A stretch of DNA of 64,000 bases from JANPLD01 sp031426355 (GCA_031426355.1 JANPLD010000118.1:1-64000); one strand, 5' to 3'. Positions 1 through 9,720 are shown, counted from the first letter of the stretch. Translations and numbers: made by a program. Notes: a model not told the origin generated them from the sequence alone.

Positions 1-871
1 TGATCTGGATATGTAAAGAAAATGCTGGTACGTAATTGAAACCTCCTCTTTCCAACTCGACCTTCTTAAAGATGCCAAATTCGATATTTCAGTTTTTCTG
101 AATCTCACCCCAGATCATATGGAAAGATATATCACCATTGATAAATATATTGATTCCAAAATACGCGTTTTCAAATATCAAACCCCGCATGATATTGGCA
201 TCATCTGCACCGATACTGAAGTAATGCAGAAAATAACCAGTGAATGCAAAAACAAATTCCAGTCAAAATTCATCACCTATAAAACAAGCGAACATTTATC
301 AGGAAACAATTTTCTCAACCTTCCAGGTTCCCATAACTTACAGAATATCACCGCCGCATATTTAACCTGCAAACAGGTCGGCCTTAATGATGAGCAGATA
401 ATTTCCTCAATAAAAACATTTAAAGGCTTGGAACATCGCCTGGAAAATGTATTGGAATTACCTGAGGTCAAATTCATTAATGACTCCAAAGCCACTAACG
501 CTGATGCAACTGAACCTGCCCTTAAAACCTTCACAAATATCTACTGGCTTGCAGGTGGTGTCCCTAAAGAAGGCGGTATAGAACCTCTAAGCCTTTATTT
601 TTCAAAGATAAAACACGCTTTCTTTTACGGTCAGGCACGCCATGAATTCGCAAAAACCTATTCAGAAGCAGGCTTTAACAATTTTACTGTACTTGATACT
701 TTTAAGCAAGCCTTTGAAACATCAGCACATTCCGCTTTTTCAAACGGCAAAAGCACTAGCACCCAGAACGTAGTTCTACTTTCTCCCGCTTGCGCTTCCT
801 TTGATGAATTTAAAAATTATGAGCAAAGGGGGAAGATTTTCGGCGATATGGCGAAAAGCTTAAAATTGTAA
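1..871 (+). CDS. murD: UDP-N-acetylmuramoylalanine-D-glutamate ligase, 3' part
   Basis: MurD adds D-glutamate to UDP-MurNAc-L-alanine in the cytoplasm during peptidoglycan synthesis. From base 35 the frame reads the MurD central domain (YVIETSSFQLDLL, then TPDH followed by MERY), continues through the binding segment HNLQNITAA and FKGLEHRLE, and ends with the C-terminal ligase domain (NDSKATN, WLAGG, LLSPACASFDEF). The gene clearly starts before the window. An in-frame TAA lies at 14-16, and the frame giving KENAG just before YVIE is a different one, so one base seems to be missing near base 30. This is either a sequencing error or a broken gene. The first internal ATG at 119 is not the real start. 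Family assignment is sure; intactness is not. Confidence 0.85.
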
Positions 872-897
872 AAATACAACAACTTATCTATCAATAC

Positions 898-929
898 TTA
901 ACGATTTATTAACTAATTTGGTTTATAAA
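898..929 (+). promoter_or_regulatory. CtrA-type promoter of the Q-rich lipoprotein gene
   Basis: TTAA half sites lie at 898-901 and 909-912, 7 bp apart, followed after 11 bp by TATAAA at 924-929. This matches the alphaproteobacterial CtrA consensus TTAA-N7-TTAA and the spacing seen at eleven other genes in this window. A second TATAAT at 940-945 could be an alternative -10. Confidence 0.7.
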
Positions 930-972
930 GATAACGTGGTATAATGTATCTGAATTAACAAGGTTTAGACTC

Positions 973-2463
973 TTGAAAAATTTATTTAAAATCTCTTTTC
1001 TAGCTCTTAGCGTTGCTTCCTGCTCTACCGGGGGAATGATCTATGACGAAATGTTCAAAAAAGAACAATCTCCTATAGTTGATGCTAGAAGGCCAATTAA
1101 TGGCGGTTCAGGAATGATGCAACCTCAGATGAATGACCCTAACATGATGGGCATGGGCGCTCCAATGGGTCAACCGATGAGCCAACAAAACATGATGCAA
1201 CCCCAGCAGATGAATGGCCAGATGGGCGGCAATCCTCTCGCAGATATAGGTAATATGGGCGTTGGCGGCCCGATATCACAGAATTCATATTCTAACCAGA
1301 ATTTACCTCCGGTACAATATCAGCAGCCAGCCGCACCTTTTTACCAGCCCGAGCAGCAGAATATGTCAGGATATAATCAGCAAATGAATGGCATGAGTCC
1401 ATGGGCGGGATTACCAAACCCTTCCTACCAGCCACAACAGCAACCACCGCAACAAGCCAACTATGGTGGTGGATACCCACCAATGCCAAACCAGCAACCA
1501 ATGCAACCACAAATGCCTCAACAGCAGATGGGTTATGCTCCTCAGCCATCAATGCCACCACAGCAAGCCTACCAACCACCAGCTGTAAGCGGCCTTCAGG
1601 CGCCAACATATACAACATCCATAAACATGGCAACGCAGGCACCACCACCACCACCGCAGCCAATGTACAACCCTGGTATGATGCAACAACAGCCACCACA
1701 AATGCCTATGGCGATGCCACCACAACCATATCAGCAACAGCAGCAATTCGCTATGCCACCACAACAACCTGTAATGCCGTTAATGCCTTCCGCGCCACAA
1801 CAGAACACCACCAGGGAAGATCCACTAAAACCATTATCCTCTAACCAGCCAAAACCTGATCCGCTTGAAGAATTGCAAGCCTTGGAAGCAGAAGTTGAAC
1901 GTGCCAGCAAAGGTGAACCACCACCATCACCATATGAAAGTAATTTGAATATACCTTACAACAGTAACCTCTCTCAGATAGAAAATCCTACACCTTCAGC
2001 TCAGCCTCCTAGTCAACCTTCACAACAAAACATTCCACAACAAATCACAAGTGAAGTCCCCGCAGTACCGGTTGAATCCGTCTCAGCAGAAAGCCTTGCA
2101 GACTTACAGCAGCTCGCTTATAACGGCTCCCAGGATGACATGAACCAGATCCTCAACAACCCTGCCCGTAACGTTTACACTCCGGCATCCAACATAATTG
2201 ATAACATGCAAACGCAAGGCGTTCCAGCCAGCCTTAATTCAATAAACCAGAATATAAACACGCTGAACACCCCACTTGGCTTTGATTCCAACGGTGAACC
2301 TATTGTCCCTGCATCATTTAAAAAACAGATACGTAACGCCAGCGTAAACCAAGGCCTCTACCCACCAATGCCGGGCAATATGCCCGCTCCTGCATCCTTA
2401 AACATGCCACCAGCCAGCAGCATAAACTCCTTCGAGCAGAGAATGAATGATATGAGATTATAG
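973..2463 (+). CDS. Gln/Met/Pro-rich lipoprotein of unknown function
   Basis: Function is not recognised. The TTG start at 973 gives a clean lipoprotein signal peptide: basic MKNLFK, a hydrophobic core, and lipobox VASC with the modified cysteine at residue 17. The remaining roughly 480 residues are low complexity. About residues 45-280 are dominated by Gln, Met, Pro, Gly and Asn in irregular repeats (MMQPQQM, MPPQQ, QPQMPQQQ); the rest is more mixed and Ser/Asn rich. No folded domain is visible, so it is probably an extended or disordered envelope protein with its N-terminus anchored in a membrane. A CtrA-type promoter lies 43 bp upstream. Codon bias toward CAA, CAG and CCA makes other frames look open; those are shadows. 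Confidence 0.8.
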   Translation: MKNLFKISFLALSVASCSTGGMIYDEMFKKEQSPIVDARRPINGGSGMMQPQMNDPNMMGMGAPMGQPMSQQNMMQPQQMNGQMGGNPLADIGNMGVGGPISQNSYSNQNLPPVQYQQPAAPFYQPEQQNMSGYNQQMNGMSPWAGLPNPSYQPQQQPPQQANYGGGYPPMPNQQPMQPQMPQQQMGYAPQPSMPPQQAYQPPAVSGLQAPTYTTSINMATQAPPPPPQPMYNPGMMQQQPPQMPMAMPPQPYQQQQQFAMPPQQPVMPLMPSAPQQNTTREDPLKPLSSNQPKPDPLEELQALEAEVERASKGEPPPSPYESNLNIPYNSNLSQIENPTPSAQPPSQPSQQNIPQQITSEVPAVPVESVSAESLADLQQLAYNGSQDDMNQILNNPARNVYTPASNIIDNMQTQGVPASLNSINQNINTLNTPLGFDSNGEPIVPASFKKQIRNASVNQGLYPPMPGNMPAPASLNMPPASSINSFEQRMNDMRL

Positions 2464-2510
2464 CTTTATCTACTTTAAGTAGTGATAAAAATCCTAAAAA
2501 CCTTAGTTAA

Positions 2511-2542
2511 TTAACCATTTCTTAATGCTACATCTATATACT
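2511..2542 (+). promoter_or_regulatory. CtrA-type promoter of the sugar transferase gene
   Basis: TTAA at 2511-2514 and 2522-2525 (spacer CCATTTC), then 11 bp, then TATACT at 2537-2542. The start codon follows 24 bp later. Confidence 0.75.
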
Positions 2543-2566
2543 CACCTTACAATAATATAAGGGAAA

Positions 2567-3573
2567 ATGAGTAATGCCGCTATTGAGAGCTTAGGAAAAG
2601 GAATTAAATCTTCCGAGAAAAATATAGATTTTAAAACTCTTTATCAGAATAACAAACATAATTATTCTCCTGTTTCTGAAGATGCTCTTTTAAAAGCATT
2701 TAAATTTAATAGAACAGCAAAAATACTTTTGGCACTTCCAGTAATGACTGTAATAGGTGGACTTGCCACATTACTTTATATTCAGAATTTCATTCCCAAT
2801 CTTTTTAGGGATAAAAAAGATAAAATCCCTGTTTTCTATAAACAAAAAAGAGTTGGTTACGAAGGAAAACTTTTTGAGATAACTAAATTTTGCACGTTAG
2901 ATCCCATAAAATCCGCGCAATATACTAATACATCTTCTAATACCAGTAAAGATCCCAGAATTCATAGTTGGTTAGCACACAAGCTCAGAGATACGGGCTT
3001 AGACGAACTATCTCAATTCACAAACGTTCTTCGTGGCGAAATGTTTCTTATAGGTGTCAGACCACATCCAATAGGATACGCTAATGAATATCAGGATATT
3101 GATAACAATTATGTGGGACGCTTTAGGGTTATGCCGGGTATCATAGGCCCACAAAAAATGACCTTTTTAATGATGCCTATAATCATGTTAATACAATACC
3201 ATTAGGCGTTAAAGTTGATAATCATCTTTGCAACAATTATGCTAACTATGATATGGCAGGCTTATTTAGCCGGGCATTTACAAAGGTTATACTTACAATA
3301 CCAAAAAAAATATTCACAACTAAAAGGGAAATTCCTGACCTTGATTTCTTCAAAGCAAAAACAAAAATTATAACTGAAAAATTAGAAAAAAAATCTCCTA
3401 CAAGCATTTCCAAACCTATAAAACTTCCTAACTCACCGGCTCTACAAGAACTAAAAATTAAAATGCCAGATGCTAGTGGAAATTTACCATCTAATAAGGT
3501 AACACTATATTATGTAAAAAACTTTTTCAAAAAAACTATTAGCACTACGAATAAAGGTTCCAACCAATTATAA
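2567..3573 (+). pseudogene. Bacterial sugar transferase (WcaJ/ExoY type), frame-broken
   Basis: The family transfers a sugar phosphate from a nucleotide sugar to undecaprenyl phosphate at the inner membrane, starting exopolysaccharide or glycan synthesis. Visible parts are one membrane segment (about residues 52-75), the KQKRVGYEGKLFEI-KFCTL block, and TGLDELSQFTNVLRGEM followed by GVRPHP, which match the family core. The first frame stops at 3205 shortly after MPGIIGPQK. A second frame, open from 3151 to 3573, carries on with NDLFNDAYNH and a D-x-YAN-type tail as in intact relatives. One extra A in the A6 run at 3153-3158 would join the two into one protein of about 335 residues. So this is a sequencing error, a slippery-run switch, or a decaying gene. 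The usual KFRTM is KFCTL here. Confidence 0.75.
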
Positions 3574-3643
3574 ATCCCATCAGAAAAATATTTCAAAAAA
3601 GTTTTTCTAAACTATCCTGATATTTTATTTCTCAGGAAAACTT

Positions 3644-5593
3644 ATGACTAAGCAGAATATTTTTGATAACTCACCTACTTCGCGCGTTACTTCAGAACAA
3701 TACGAAACCACTTATCAGGAATCAATTACCGAAAATGATAAATTCTGGGGCAAGGCAGCCAAACAATTCCTCACCTTCGAAAAAAAATGGGATAAAATTT
3801 CTGACTGGTCTTTCAAAAAAGACGATGTTCACATTAAATGGTTTGAAGGCGCTAAGCTTAATGTCTGCAATAACTGCGTAGACAGGCACTTACCAAAGCG
3901 CGCCAGCCAGATAGCCATAATATGGGAAGGCGATAATCCTGATCAAAGCAAAAAAATAACGTACTCCGAACTCCATAAGGAAGTCTGCAAATTCGCAAAC
4001 ATCCTGAAAAATATCGGCGTTAAAAAATCCGATGTCGTCACCATTTACATGCCCATGATACCGGAAGCCGCTTATGCTATGCTAGGCTGCGCTCGCATCG
4101 GCGCCATACATTCGGTCGTATTCGGCGGCTTCTCCTCCGAAGCATTAAAAGGTCGCATCGAAGACGGCAAATCAAAATTCGTCATCACCACTGAATCTGG
4201 CAACCGCGGCGGTAAAAAAACTCCGCTACTTGAGAATGTAACTGAGGCAGTAAAAAGCTTAGAAGGAATAAAAATTTTAGTTATAGAATCCAAGAATCCA
4301 AATACTCAAGAATCTAAGAATCAATATTTCAACTATTCCACTCTCCACCAAACCGCATCTGAAGAATGCGCTTATGAAATTATGGATGCCGAAGACCCGC
4401 TCTTTATCCTCTACACTTCTGGCTCCACCGGAAAACCTAAAGGCTTGGTCCACACATCAGCCGGATATTTACTCTACACCGCCATTACTCACAAATACAC
4501 TTTCGATTATCAGGATGGTGACATTTACTGGTGCACCGCAGATGTCGGCTGGGTCACCGGCCACAGTTATATAATTTACGGCCCTCTTGCCAACGGCGCC
4601 ACCACCTTAATGTTTGAAGGCATACCTACTTATCCGGACGCCTCCCGCTTCTGGCAGGTAATTGATAAACATAAAATCACGCAGTTCTATACCGCACCCA
4701 CCGCCATACGTTCACTGATGGGCGCTGGCGATAATTTCGTTGAAAAAACCTCGCGCAAATCACTCCGCATTCTGGGAACAGTCGGCGAACCAATCAACCC
4801 CGAAGCATGGCGCTGGTATCACAAGATCGTCGGGAGCAGCAATTGCCCAATAGTCGACACATGGTGGCAAACCGAAACCGGTGGCTTCCTTATTACTCCC
4901 CTACCATATGCCATCCCACAAAAACCTGGCTCTGCAACAAAACCATTCTTTGGCATCAAGCCCGCAATCGTAGACGATAAAAACAACATCCTAACTTCCA
5001 ATCCCCAACTCCCAATTCCCACAGTAGAAGGCAGCCTCTGCATCCTAAACTCATGGCCGGGACAAGCCCGCACCATCTGGGGAGACCACCAGAGATTTGT
5101 CGAAACCTATTTTACCACCTTCCCCGGGAAATATTTTTCCGGCGATGGTGCAAGGCAGGATGAAGACGGTTATTTCTGGATTACTGGTCGCGTAGATGAT
5201 GTTATAAATGTATCCGGCCACCGCCTTGGCACCGCCGAGGTGGAATCCGCCCTCGTGCTCCACCATTCAATTGCCGAAGCCGCCGTTGTAGGTTACCCGC
5301 ACGATATTAAAGGTCAGGGCATTTATGCTTACGTAACTTTAAAGCAGAATATTAACCCGAGTGATCAACTTAAAAAAGAACTGGTCGAATTGGTAAAAAA
5401 AGAGATTTCCGCAATTGCCAAACCGGATGTTATCCAGTTCACTCCCGCTCTTCCAAAAACCCGCTCAGGAAAAATCATGAGACGCATCCTCCGCAAGATC
5501 GCCGAAAATGATTTCGGCAATCTCGGCGACACCAGAACACTCCTCAACCCTGAAGCAGTTGATGAATTAATTAAAAACAGAATCAGTAAATAA
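3644..5593 (+). CDS. acs: Acetyl-CoA synthetase (AMP-forming)
   Basis: It activates acetate to acetyl-CoA through acetyl-AMP in the cytoplasm. At 649 residues it has the usual family length. Visible motifs are the phosphate-binding loop YTSGSTGKPKG at about 257-267, WWQTETGG, the hinge region YFSGDGARQDEDGYFWITGR, and the C-terminal PKTRSGKIMRR with the catalytic, acetylation-regulated lysine at 610. Two short stretches look like insertions made of repeated words: ESKNPNTQESKN (bases about 4289-4326) and NPQLPIPTV (about 4996-5027). The second lies in the variable loop after DDKNN. The stop codon is 2 bp before the phosphatase start, so the two genes are probably co-transcribed. Confidence 0.96.
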   Translation: MTKQNIFDNSPTSRVTSEQYETTYQESITENDKFWGKAAKQFLTFEKKWDKISDWSFKKDDVHIKWFEGAKLNVCNNCVDRHLPKRASQIAIIWEGDNPDQSKKITYSELHKEVCKFANILKNIGVKKSDVVTIYMPMIPEAAYAMLGCARIGAIHSVVFGGFSSEALKGRIEDGKSKFVITTESGNRGGKKTPLLENVTEAVKSLEGIKILVIESKNPNTQESKNQYFNYSTLHQTASEECAYEIMDAEDPLFILYTSGSTGKPKGLVHTSAGYLLYTAITHKYTFDYQDGDIYWCTADVGWVTGHSYIIYGPLANGATTLMFEGIPTYPDASRFWQVIDKHKITQFYTAPTAIRSLMGAGDNFVEKTSRKSLRILGTVGEPINPEAWRWYHKIVGSSNCPIVDTWWQTETGGFLITPLPYAIPQKPGSATKPFFGIKPAIVDDKNNILTSNPQLPIPTVEGSLCILNSWPGQARTIWGDHQRFVETYFTTFPGKYFSGDGARQDEDGYFWITGRVDDVINVSGHRLGTAEVESALVLHHSIAEAAVVGYPHDIKGQGIYAYVTLKQNINPSDQLKKELVELVKKEISAIAKPDVIQFTPALPKTRSGKIMRRILRKIAENDFGNLGDTRTLLNPEAVDELIKNRISK

Positions 5594-5595
5594 TA

Positions 5596-6054
5596 ATGAA
5601 AATCTTATTCGTATGCCTTGGTAACATCTGCCGCAGTCCCACCGCTCAAGGCGTGATGGAACATCTTGTAAAAAAAGAAAACCTTCATGATAAAATCTCG
5701 GTAGACTCCGCCGGAACCGCCGCATGGCATCATGGCAACCTTGCTGACCCTCGCTCAACAGAACACGCCGCTAAAAGAGGTTATGACCTAACCCCACAAC
5801 GCTCCCGCCCGGTAGACCCTTCTGACTTCCACGAGTTTGATCTCATCTTCGCCATGGACAAAAATAACTACAATAATTTGCTTGAACTTGCTCCCTCAGT
5901 GCATAAAAACAAAGTTAAACTATTCCTAAAAGAACATGGCAATTCCAAAACACATGAAGTGCCTGACCCATATTATAAAGGCGAAGAAGGATTTGAAGAA
6001 GTGCTAGACCTGCTTGAAGTTGCCTGCGAAAACCTTTTGAATAAAATCAGATAA
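5596..6054 (+). CDS. Low-molecular-weight protein-tyrosine phosphatase
   Basis: It hydrolyses phosphotyrosine through a cysteinyl-phosphate intermediate. The P-loop CLGNICRS occupies residues 7-14 at the extreme N-terminus as expected, with catalytic Cys7 and Arg13. The general acid is Asp124 in VPDPYY, and the 152-residue length fits the family. It starts 2 bp after acs. Related enzymes often act on tyrosine kinases of exopolysaccharide export, which may or may not be relevant to the sugar transferase upstream. No cognate BY-kinase is in the window. Confidence 0.92.
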   Translation: MKILFVCLGNICRSPTAQGVMEHLVKKENLHDKISVDSAGTAAWHHGNLADPRSTEHAAKRGYDLTPQRSRPVDPSDFHEFDLIFAMDKNNYNNLLELAPSVHKNKVKLFLKEHGNSKTHEVPDPYYKGEEGFEEVLDLLEVACENLLNKIR

Positions 6055-6097
6055 CATTAAAAATCATTACAAATCAGAAGATTAGGCAAACAAACCA

Positions 6098-6129
6098 TTA
6101 ACCTTTTTTTAACATTACTCTGCTATAAT
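6098..6129 (+). promoter_or_regulatory. CtrA-type promoter of the gene at 6156
   Basis: TTAA at 6098-6101 and 6109-6112 (spacer CCTTTTT), 11 bp, then a perfect TATAAT at 6124-6129. The start codon ATG at 6156 follows 26 bp later, which supports that start rather than the internal ATG at 6355. Confidence 0.78.
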
Positions 6130-6155
6130 CTATTAGAACATAGAAACATAGCACA

Positions 6156-7149
6156 ATGCCGGGGAAAATCACCATAACCGAACAACAATATGATCTTATA
6201 ATAAAAGATCTGGTGAAAGCTGCCTTGTAAATAATGCAAATTCAATATTTTCATTTGATGAAAACAGCAATTGGCAAAGAATAGAAAAGTTATCAGGAAT
6301 TGCTTTTAATAAATCCCAAGCGAAACTCCAGGTTTTCCTACTGACTTCATATTTATGACCTGCTATAATTCTTCCTTCGCAGATGCTTTTAACAACAAGG
6401 CAAAACCTGGATCAATTGCAGTATTCATGAATGATGGCGATGAGATATTTAATCCTATAAGGGCCTTCAATACGAGAAACGCCTTAAAAAAATACCTTAA
6501 TTCCGAACTCCATTACGAAGCAGGATTTTCACCTTATGATTTTATGCTTGTATCACTGTTGGAAGGTGGTTTTTCTGACAGGATAATAAACCCTGAAGAA
6601 GATAGCAGTAAGATAATTGGCGTACCACAAATGGTCGTCGCAGGAAAAAACAAAGATGGCTCAGTTATAAACCCGCAATATCTGGCAAATATACGCCTGC
6701 ATAATTTTAGATCCGGACAACCTCTATTCACCGAAGAAGAAATATTACGCTTAAAAACAAATCCGGTAATTCAATATTTTAATAGCGATATTGAAACTGA
6801 AATAAAATTGGTCCAAAATACCCTTACGGCATATAATGACAATAACATCTCTGAGATTCTCCACGAAAAAACTACGCATTGGAGCCATATATCAAAATTC
6901 CTCGCCTTTTCAGTTGTAGCGCTTCCACCAGTTAACCTTAAGGAAAATACATTGGCCCTGAACATAAGGGCGGAAATATTCTCTGACAAAAAAGTAACTC
7001 CTAAAGAAGATGCTATCCTTGAAAAAATTGATAACATGTATTTCTTCGACAGAAAAATAGATGATAAGGAAGCTGCTCAACTTCAAGAACTCAATAAAAG
7101 CCTGTTGACACCACAATTCAAGGCAACTGACAAAAACCGCGGGAAGTAA
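6156..7149 (+). pseudogene. Unknown lineage-specific protein, two frame breaks in its 5' part
   Basis: No family is recognised. A frame starting at 6156 (MPGKITITEQQYDLIIK) stops at 6230. A second frame is open across about 6212-6312 (GESCLVNNANSIFSFDENSNW and on to GIAFNK). A third runs from about 6313 to 7149 (IPSETPGFPTDFIFMTCYNSSF and the 264-residue rest). Adding one A to each of two A-runs (about 6202-6205 and 6307-6309) restores one protein of about 331 residues, which is strong evidence for a single gene with two one-base losses. The protein has no signal peptide or membrane segment. The promoter is CtrA type. Confidence 0.65.
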
Positions 7150-7189
7150 CTACACAATAAAAGCAACTAATAATAAATAGCTGGTTAAA

Positions 7190-8221
7190 CTAAGCCAATA
7201 CATCCGTAAACAACTCATTAGCATCAGGTTCAGGGCTGGCTTTTGCAAACTCAACGGCCTCTTCAACTATCTGCTTAACTTTTTTATCGATCACGGAAAA
7301 TTCTTCTTCACCTGCGATGTTATTTTCGAGGATGAATTTCTGTAAATTGACTATCGGGTCTTTATGCTCCCGGAATTCCGCAACTTCTTCTTTCGTTCTA
7401 TACTTCGCCGGGTCAGACATTGAGTGACCACGATAACGGTAAGTTTTCATTTCCAGGAGTAACGGCCCTTTCCCGCTTCTTACATATTCAACAGCTTCTT
7501 TACCTGCTTCAAAAACCTCCAACACATCCATTCCGTTAACTACTCTTCCCGGAATTCCAAAACCTTCACCACGTTTATAATATTCAGCCATTGCAGTAGA
7601 ACGCTTGGTTGAAGTTCCCATCGCATATTCATTATTCTCAATGATGAATATTGCAGGCAGTTTCCATAGCGCCGCCATATTGAAAGTCTCATAAACCTGC
7701 CCTTGGTTAGCAGCGCCATCACCAAAATAAGTTACCGAAATATTATCATTCTCACGATATTTATTAGCAAATGCAAGTCCGGCCCCGAGAGGCACATTCG
7801 CGCCGACTATACCGTGTCCACCGTAAAAACCATTCTTAAGGTCAAACATATGCATCGAGCCACCTTTACCGCGTGAACAGCCAGTTTCACGCCCCATCAA
7901 TTCTGCAAATATAACTTTTGGATCAGTTCCCGCTGCAACCATATGTCCGTGGTCCCTGTATGTCGTAATGCTCTGGTCACCTTTCTTAAGGTTAGCTTGC
8001 ATTCCCGTGATAACTGCTTCCTGCCCTATATATAAATGGCAGAAACCACCTATCAGCCCCATACCGTATAATGCACCCGCGCGCTCTTCAAAACGCCTGA
8101 TCTGAAGCATCGTATCATAAAACTTAAGTAACTGTTCTTTAGAGTATTTTTTCGGGTTTTTACCATCCCCTTTAATAGATTTCACGTTAGAATCCTTTTG
8201 CATCACACCGCCTGATTTCAT
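7190..8221 (-). CDS. pdhA: Pyruvate dehydrogenase E1 component, alpha subunit
   Basis: It is the thiamine-diphosphate-dependent decarboxylating subunit of the pyruvate dehydrogenase complex and works with a beta subunit (PdhB), E2 and E3. The TPP/Mg signature starts at GDGAANQG (167-174) and ends at ENNEYAMGT (195-203). The phosphorylation-loop equivalent TYRYRGHSMSDP is present. At 343 residues the length is typical. No pdhB follows on this strand (the neighbour on the 3' side is on the plus strand), so the usual pdhA-pdhB pair is split. The E3 gene lpdA is 53 kb away in this window. An in-frame ATG six codons in is an alternative start. Confidence 0.96.
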   Translation of the reverse strand: MKSGGVMQKDSNVKSIKGDGKNPKKYSKEQLLKFYDTMLQIRRFEERAGALYGMGLIGGFCHLYIGQEAVITGMQANLKKGDQSITTYRDHGHMVAAGTDPKVIFAELMGRETGCSRGKGGSMHMFDLKNGFYGGHGIVGANVPLGAGLAFANKYRENDNISVTYFGDGAANQGQVYETFNMAALWKLPAIFIIENNEYAMGTSTKRSTAMAEYYKRGEGFGIPGRVVNGMDVLEVFEAGKEAVEYVRSGKGPLLLEMKTYRYRGHSMSDPAKYRTKEEVAEFREHKDPIVNLQKFILENNIAGEEEFSVIDKKVKQIVEEAVEFAKASPEPDANELFTDVLA

Positions 8222-8236
8222 GAAAAAACCTTGTTC

Positions 8237-8242
8237 ATTATA
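8237..8242 (-). promoter_or_regulatory. Probable -10 element of pdhA
   Basis: A perfect TATAAT on the minus strand lies 15 bp before the pdhA start, with no clear -35 hexamer. The implied untranslated leader is very short but still contains an AAGG ribosome-binding sequence. Confidence 0.4.
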
Positions 8243-8350
8243 GCATAAATTCGAGGCGGAAAATAGTCTAATATTGATGATGTTTCAAGTGGAAACCTTC
8301 ATTGTTCAAATAGTATAAGAACACTATTTTTTTCCTATTATCAGCCCTTC

Positions 8351-8382
8351 TTAACAGTTGCTTAACCTTTCTATGTTAAAAT
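8351..8382 (+). promoter_or_regulatory. CtrA-type promoter of the gene at 8404
   Basis: TTAA at 8351-8354 and 8362-8365 (spacer CAGTTGC), 11 bp, then TAAAAT at 8377-8382, 21 bp before the start. Confidence 0.7.
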
Positions 8383-8403
8383 AGGAAAACCAAAAAGCTT
8401 AAA

Positions 8404-9720
8404 ATGGAAGAAGAAGTTAAGAAAAAATTAGAGGAAACCCTTCTTAAAAAACACGTCAATGATAGTGACATTAAGGCATGGAATGACTGGGTAAAAGAAT
8501 TGCGTAAAACTAATCCTGGCATTAAAATTCCAGTTAATAATATTATTCTTGAAGATAAAGATTTTTTAGGAAAGACCACTATAGATTTTTCAAATTGTAC
8601 CTTTACCAAATGTATCTTTAAAAATGTAGTTTTCCCAAGCGGAACAGATTTTACAAATTCAGAATTTAAGGGAAGTAAAATGAGTTCCTGCTTTCTATCA
8701 TGCAGTAATTTCACAGGATTTAAAGATGATGAAAAATCAAAAATAAGCCTTAACAAATATATAGATTGTATAATAACACCCGAAAGCCTAATTAATGCAC
8801 CACATCTTTCTGATGACCAAAAAAAATATCATGTTTTAAAAGGAGTTGATTGCGAAAACCTTGGAGATAATCTCCGGTATAAAAAGAAAGCATCGGAAAT
8901 TAAATGGAATAACAAAGGTACTTTAGGCAAACTTGCTTTTAATTTTGTTGCCCCTTCAGATGGCATTGATGTAATAAATTTCGGTATAGGTTTTGGTAGC
9001 ACTACTGTCTCTTTAAGCGAATCACATTACTGTGATAACATTATTCAGGGCATACTTCCCGGTATTATTGTACCCCCTTCATCAACCGGTCTCAAATGGC
9101 ATAATTGCTTTTATGACATGAGCATGCAGACCAATTCTACCAACATGGCTAATATGCTAATGATAGGCCCCGGATTTATAACACCCGACAAGAACATTGG
9201 TATTAACCTGGGAATAGGTGGTTTGTTATATAGCATCAAGCAGGATTTTGTAGTTGCCGGTCATAATGAAAAAGTAACAAGCGGCCTTAAATTCGTTGAT
9301 CTTGGAGCGAGGTTTGGTGTTCAATGGAAAGTAAGTAAGGGTCTTGAACTGGAAGCTATTACCAGCACCTCGCTTAATTTTGATGGTAGTACCTATCAGT
9401 ATAATAAATTCTATGGCCCGACACCTCACACAGTCGAAACTTCTTCTCATTCACCTGTAGCACTTCAATTAAATGCTAAACTTAATATTCCCATTCAGAA
9501 ACCTTCCAAAAAAGGAAAGGATGAATTCCTACCTGTTCAGATTGAGTTCAGTTACAATCATATGTTCAATGGCACGCTTGAATATAGCGACCCTTCCGTT
9601 AATTTTAAGGAAAAACGAACATTAGATGATGAAGGCTTCTGCGTTAGGGTAAATCTTGCTATCCCCTACAATTACGGCAAAAAGAACCAACGGATGTTTT
9701 TAGAAGGCATGAACCGCTAA
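8404..9720 (+). CDS. Unknown protein with a short pentapeptide-like region and a beta-rich C-terminal part
   Basis: Function is not recognised. Residues 1-45 are charged and helical. Residues about 58-105 hold FSNCTF, CIFKNV, FTNSEF and CSNFTGF, the A/C/S-x-x-F spacing of pentapeptide repeats, but only about six units. The remaining 300 residues have alternating hydrophobic and polar segments with many glycines (IGFGSTTVSL, LMIGPGFITP, LNLGIGGLLY-like, LELEAITSTS), resembling transmembrane beta strands, although there is no signal peptide and the last residue is Arg. The promoter is CtrA type. The last 4 bp overlap the convergent transporter gene. A pentapeptide domain followed by a barrel-like part is unusual. 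Confidence 0.7.
   Translation: MEEEVKKKLEETLLKKHVNDSDIKAWNDWVKELRKTNPGIKIPVNNIILEDKDFLGKTTIDFSNCTFTKCIFKNVVFPSGTDFTNSEFKGSKMSSCFLSCSNFTGFKDDEKSKISLNKYIDCIITPESLINAPHLSDDQKKYHVLKGVDCENLGDNLRYKKKASEIKWNNKGTLGKLAFNFVAPSDGIDVINFGIGFGSTTVSLSESHYCDNIIQGILPGIIVPPSSTGLKWHNCFYDMSMQTNSTNMANMLMIGPGFITPDKNIGINLGIGGLLYSIKQDFVVAGHNEKVTSGLKFVDLGARFGVQWKVSKGLELEAITSTSLNFDGSTYQYNKFYGPTPHTVETSSHSPVALQLNAKLNIPIQKPSKKGKDEFLPVQIEFSYNHMFNGTLEYSDPSVNFKEKRTLDDEGFCVRVNLAIPYNYGKKNQRMFLEGMNR

Noticed and set aside
1292..1844. Long open frames on both strands inside the Q-rich lipoprotein gene
   Set aside because: They are shadows of the CAA/CAG/CCA repeats; the lipoprotein frame has the start, signal peptide and promoter.
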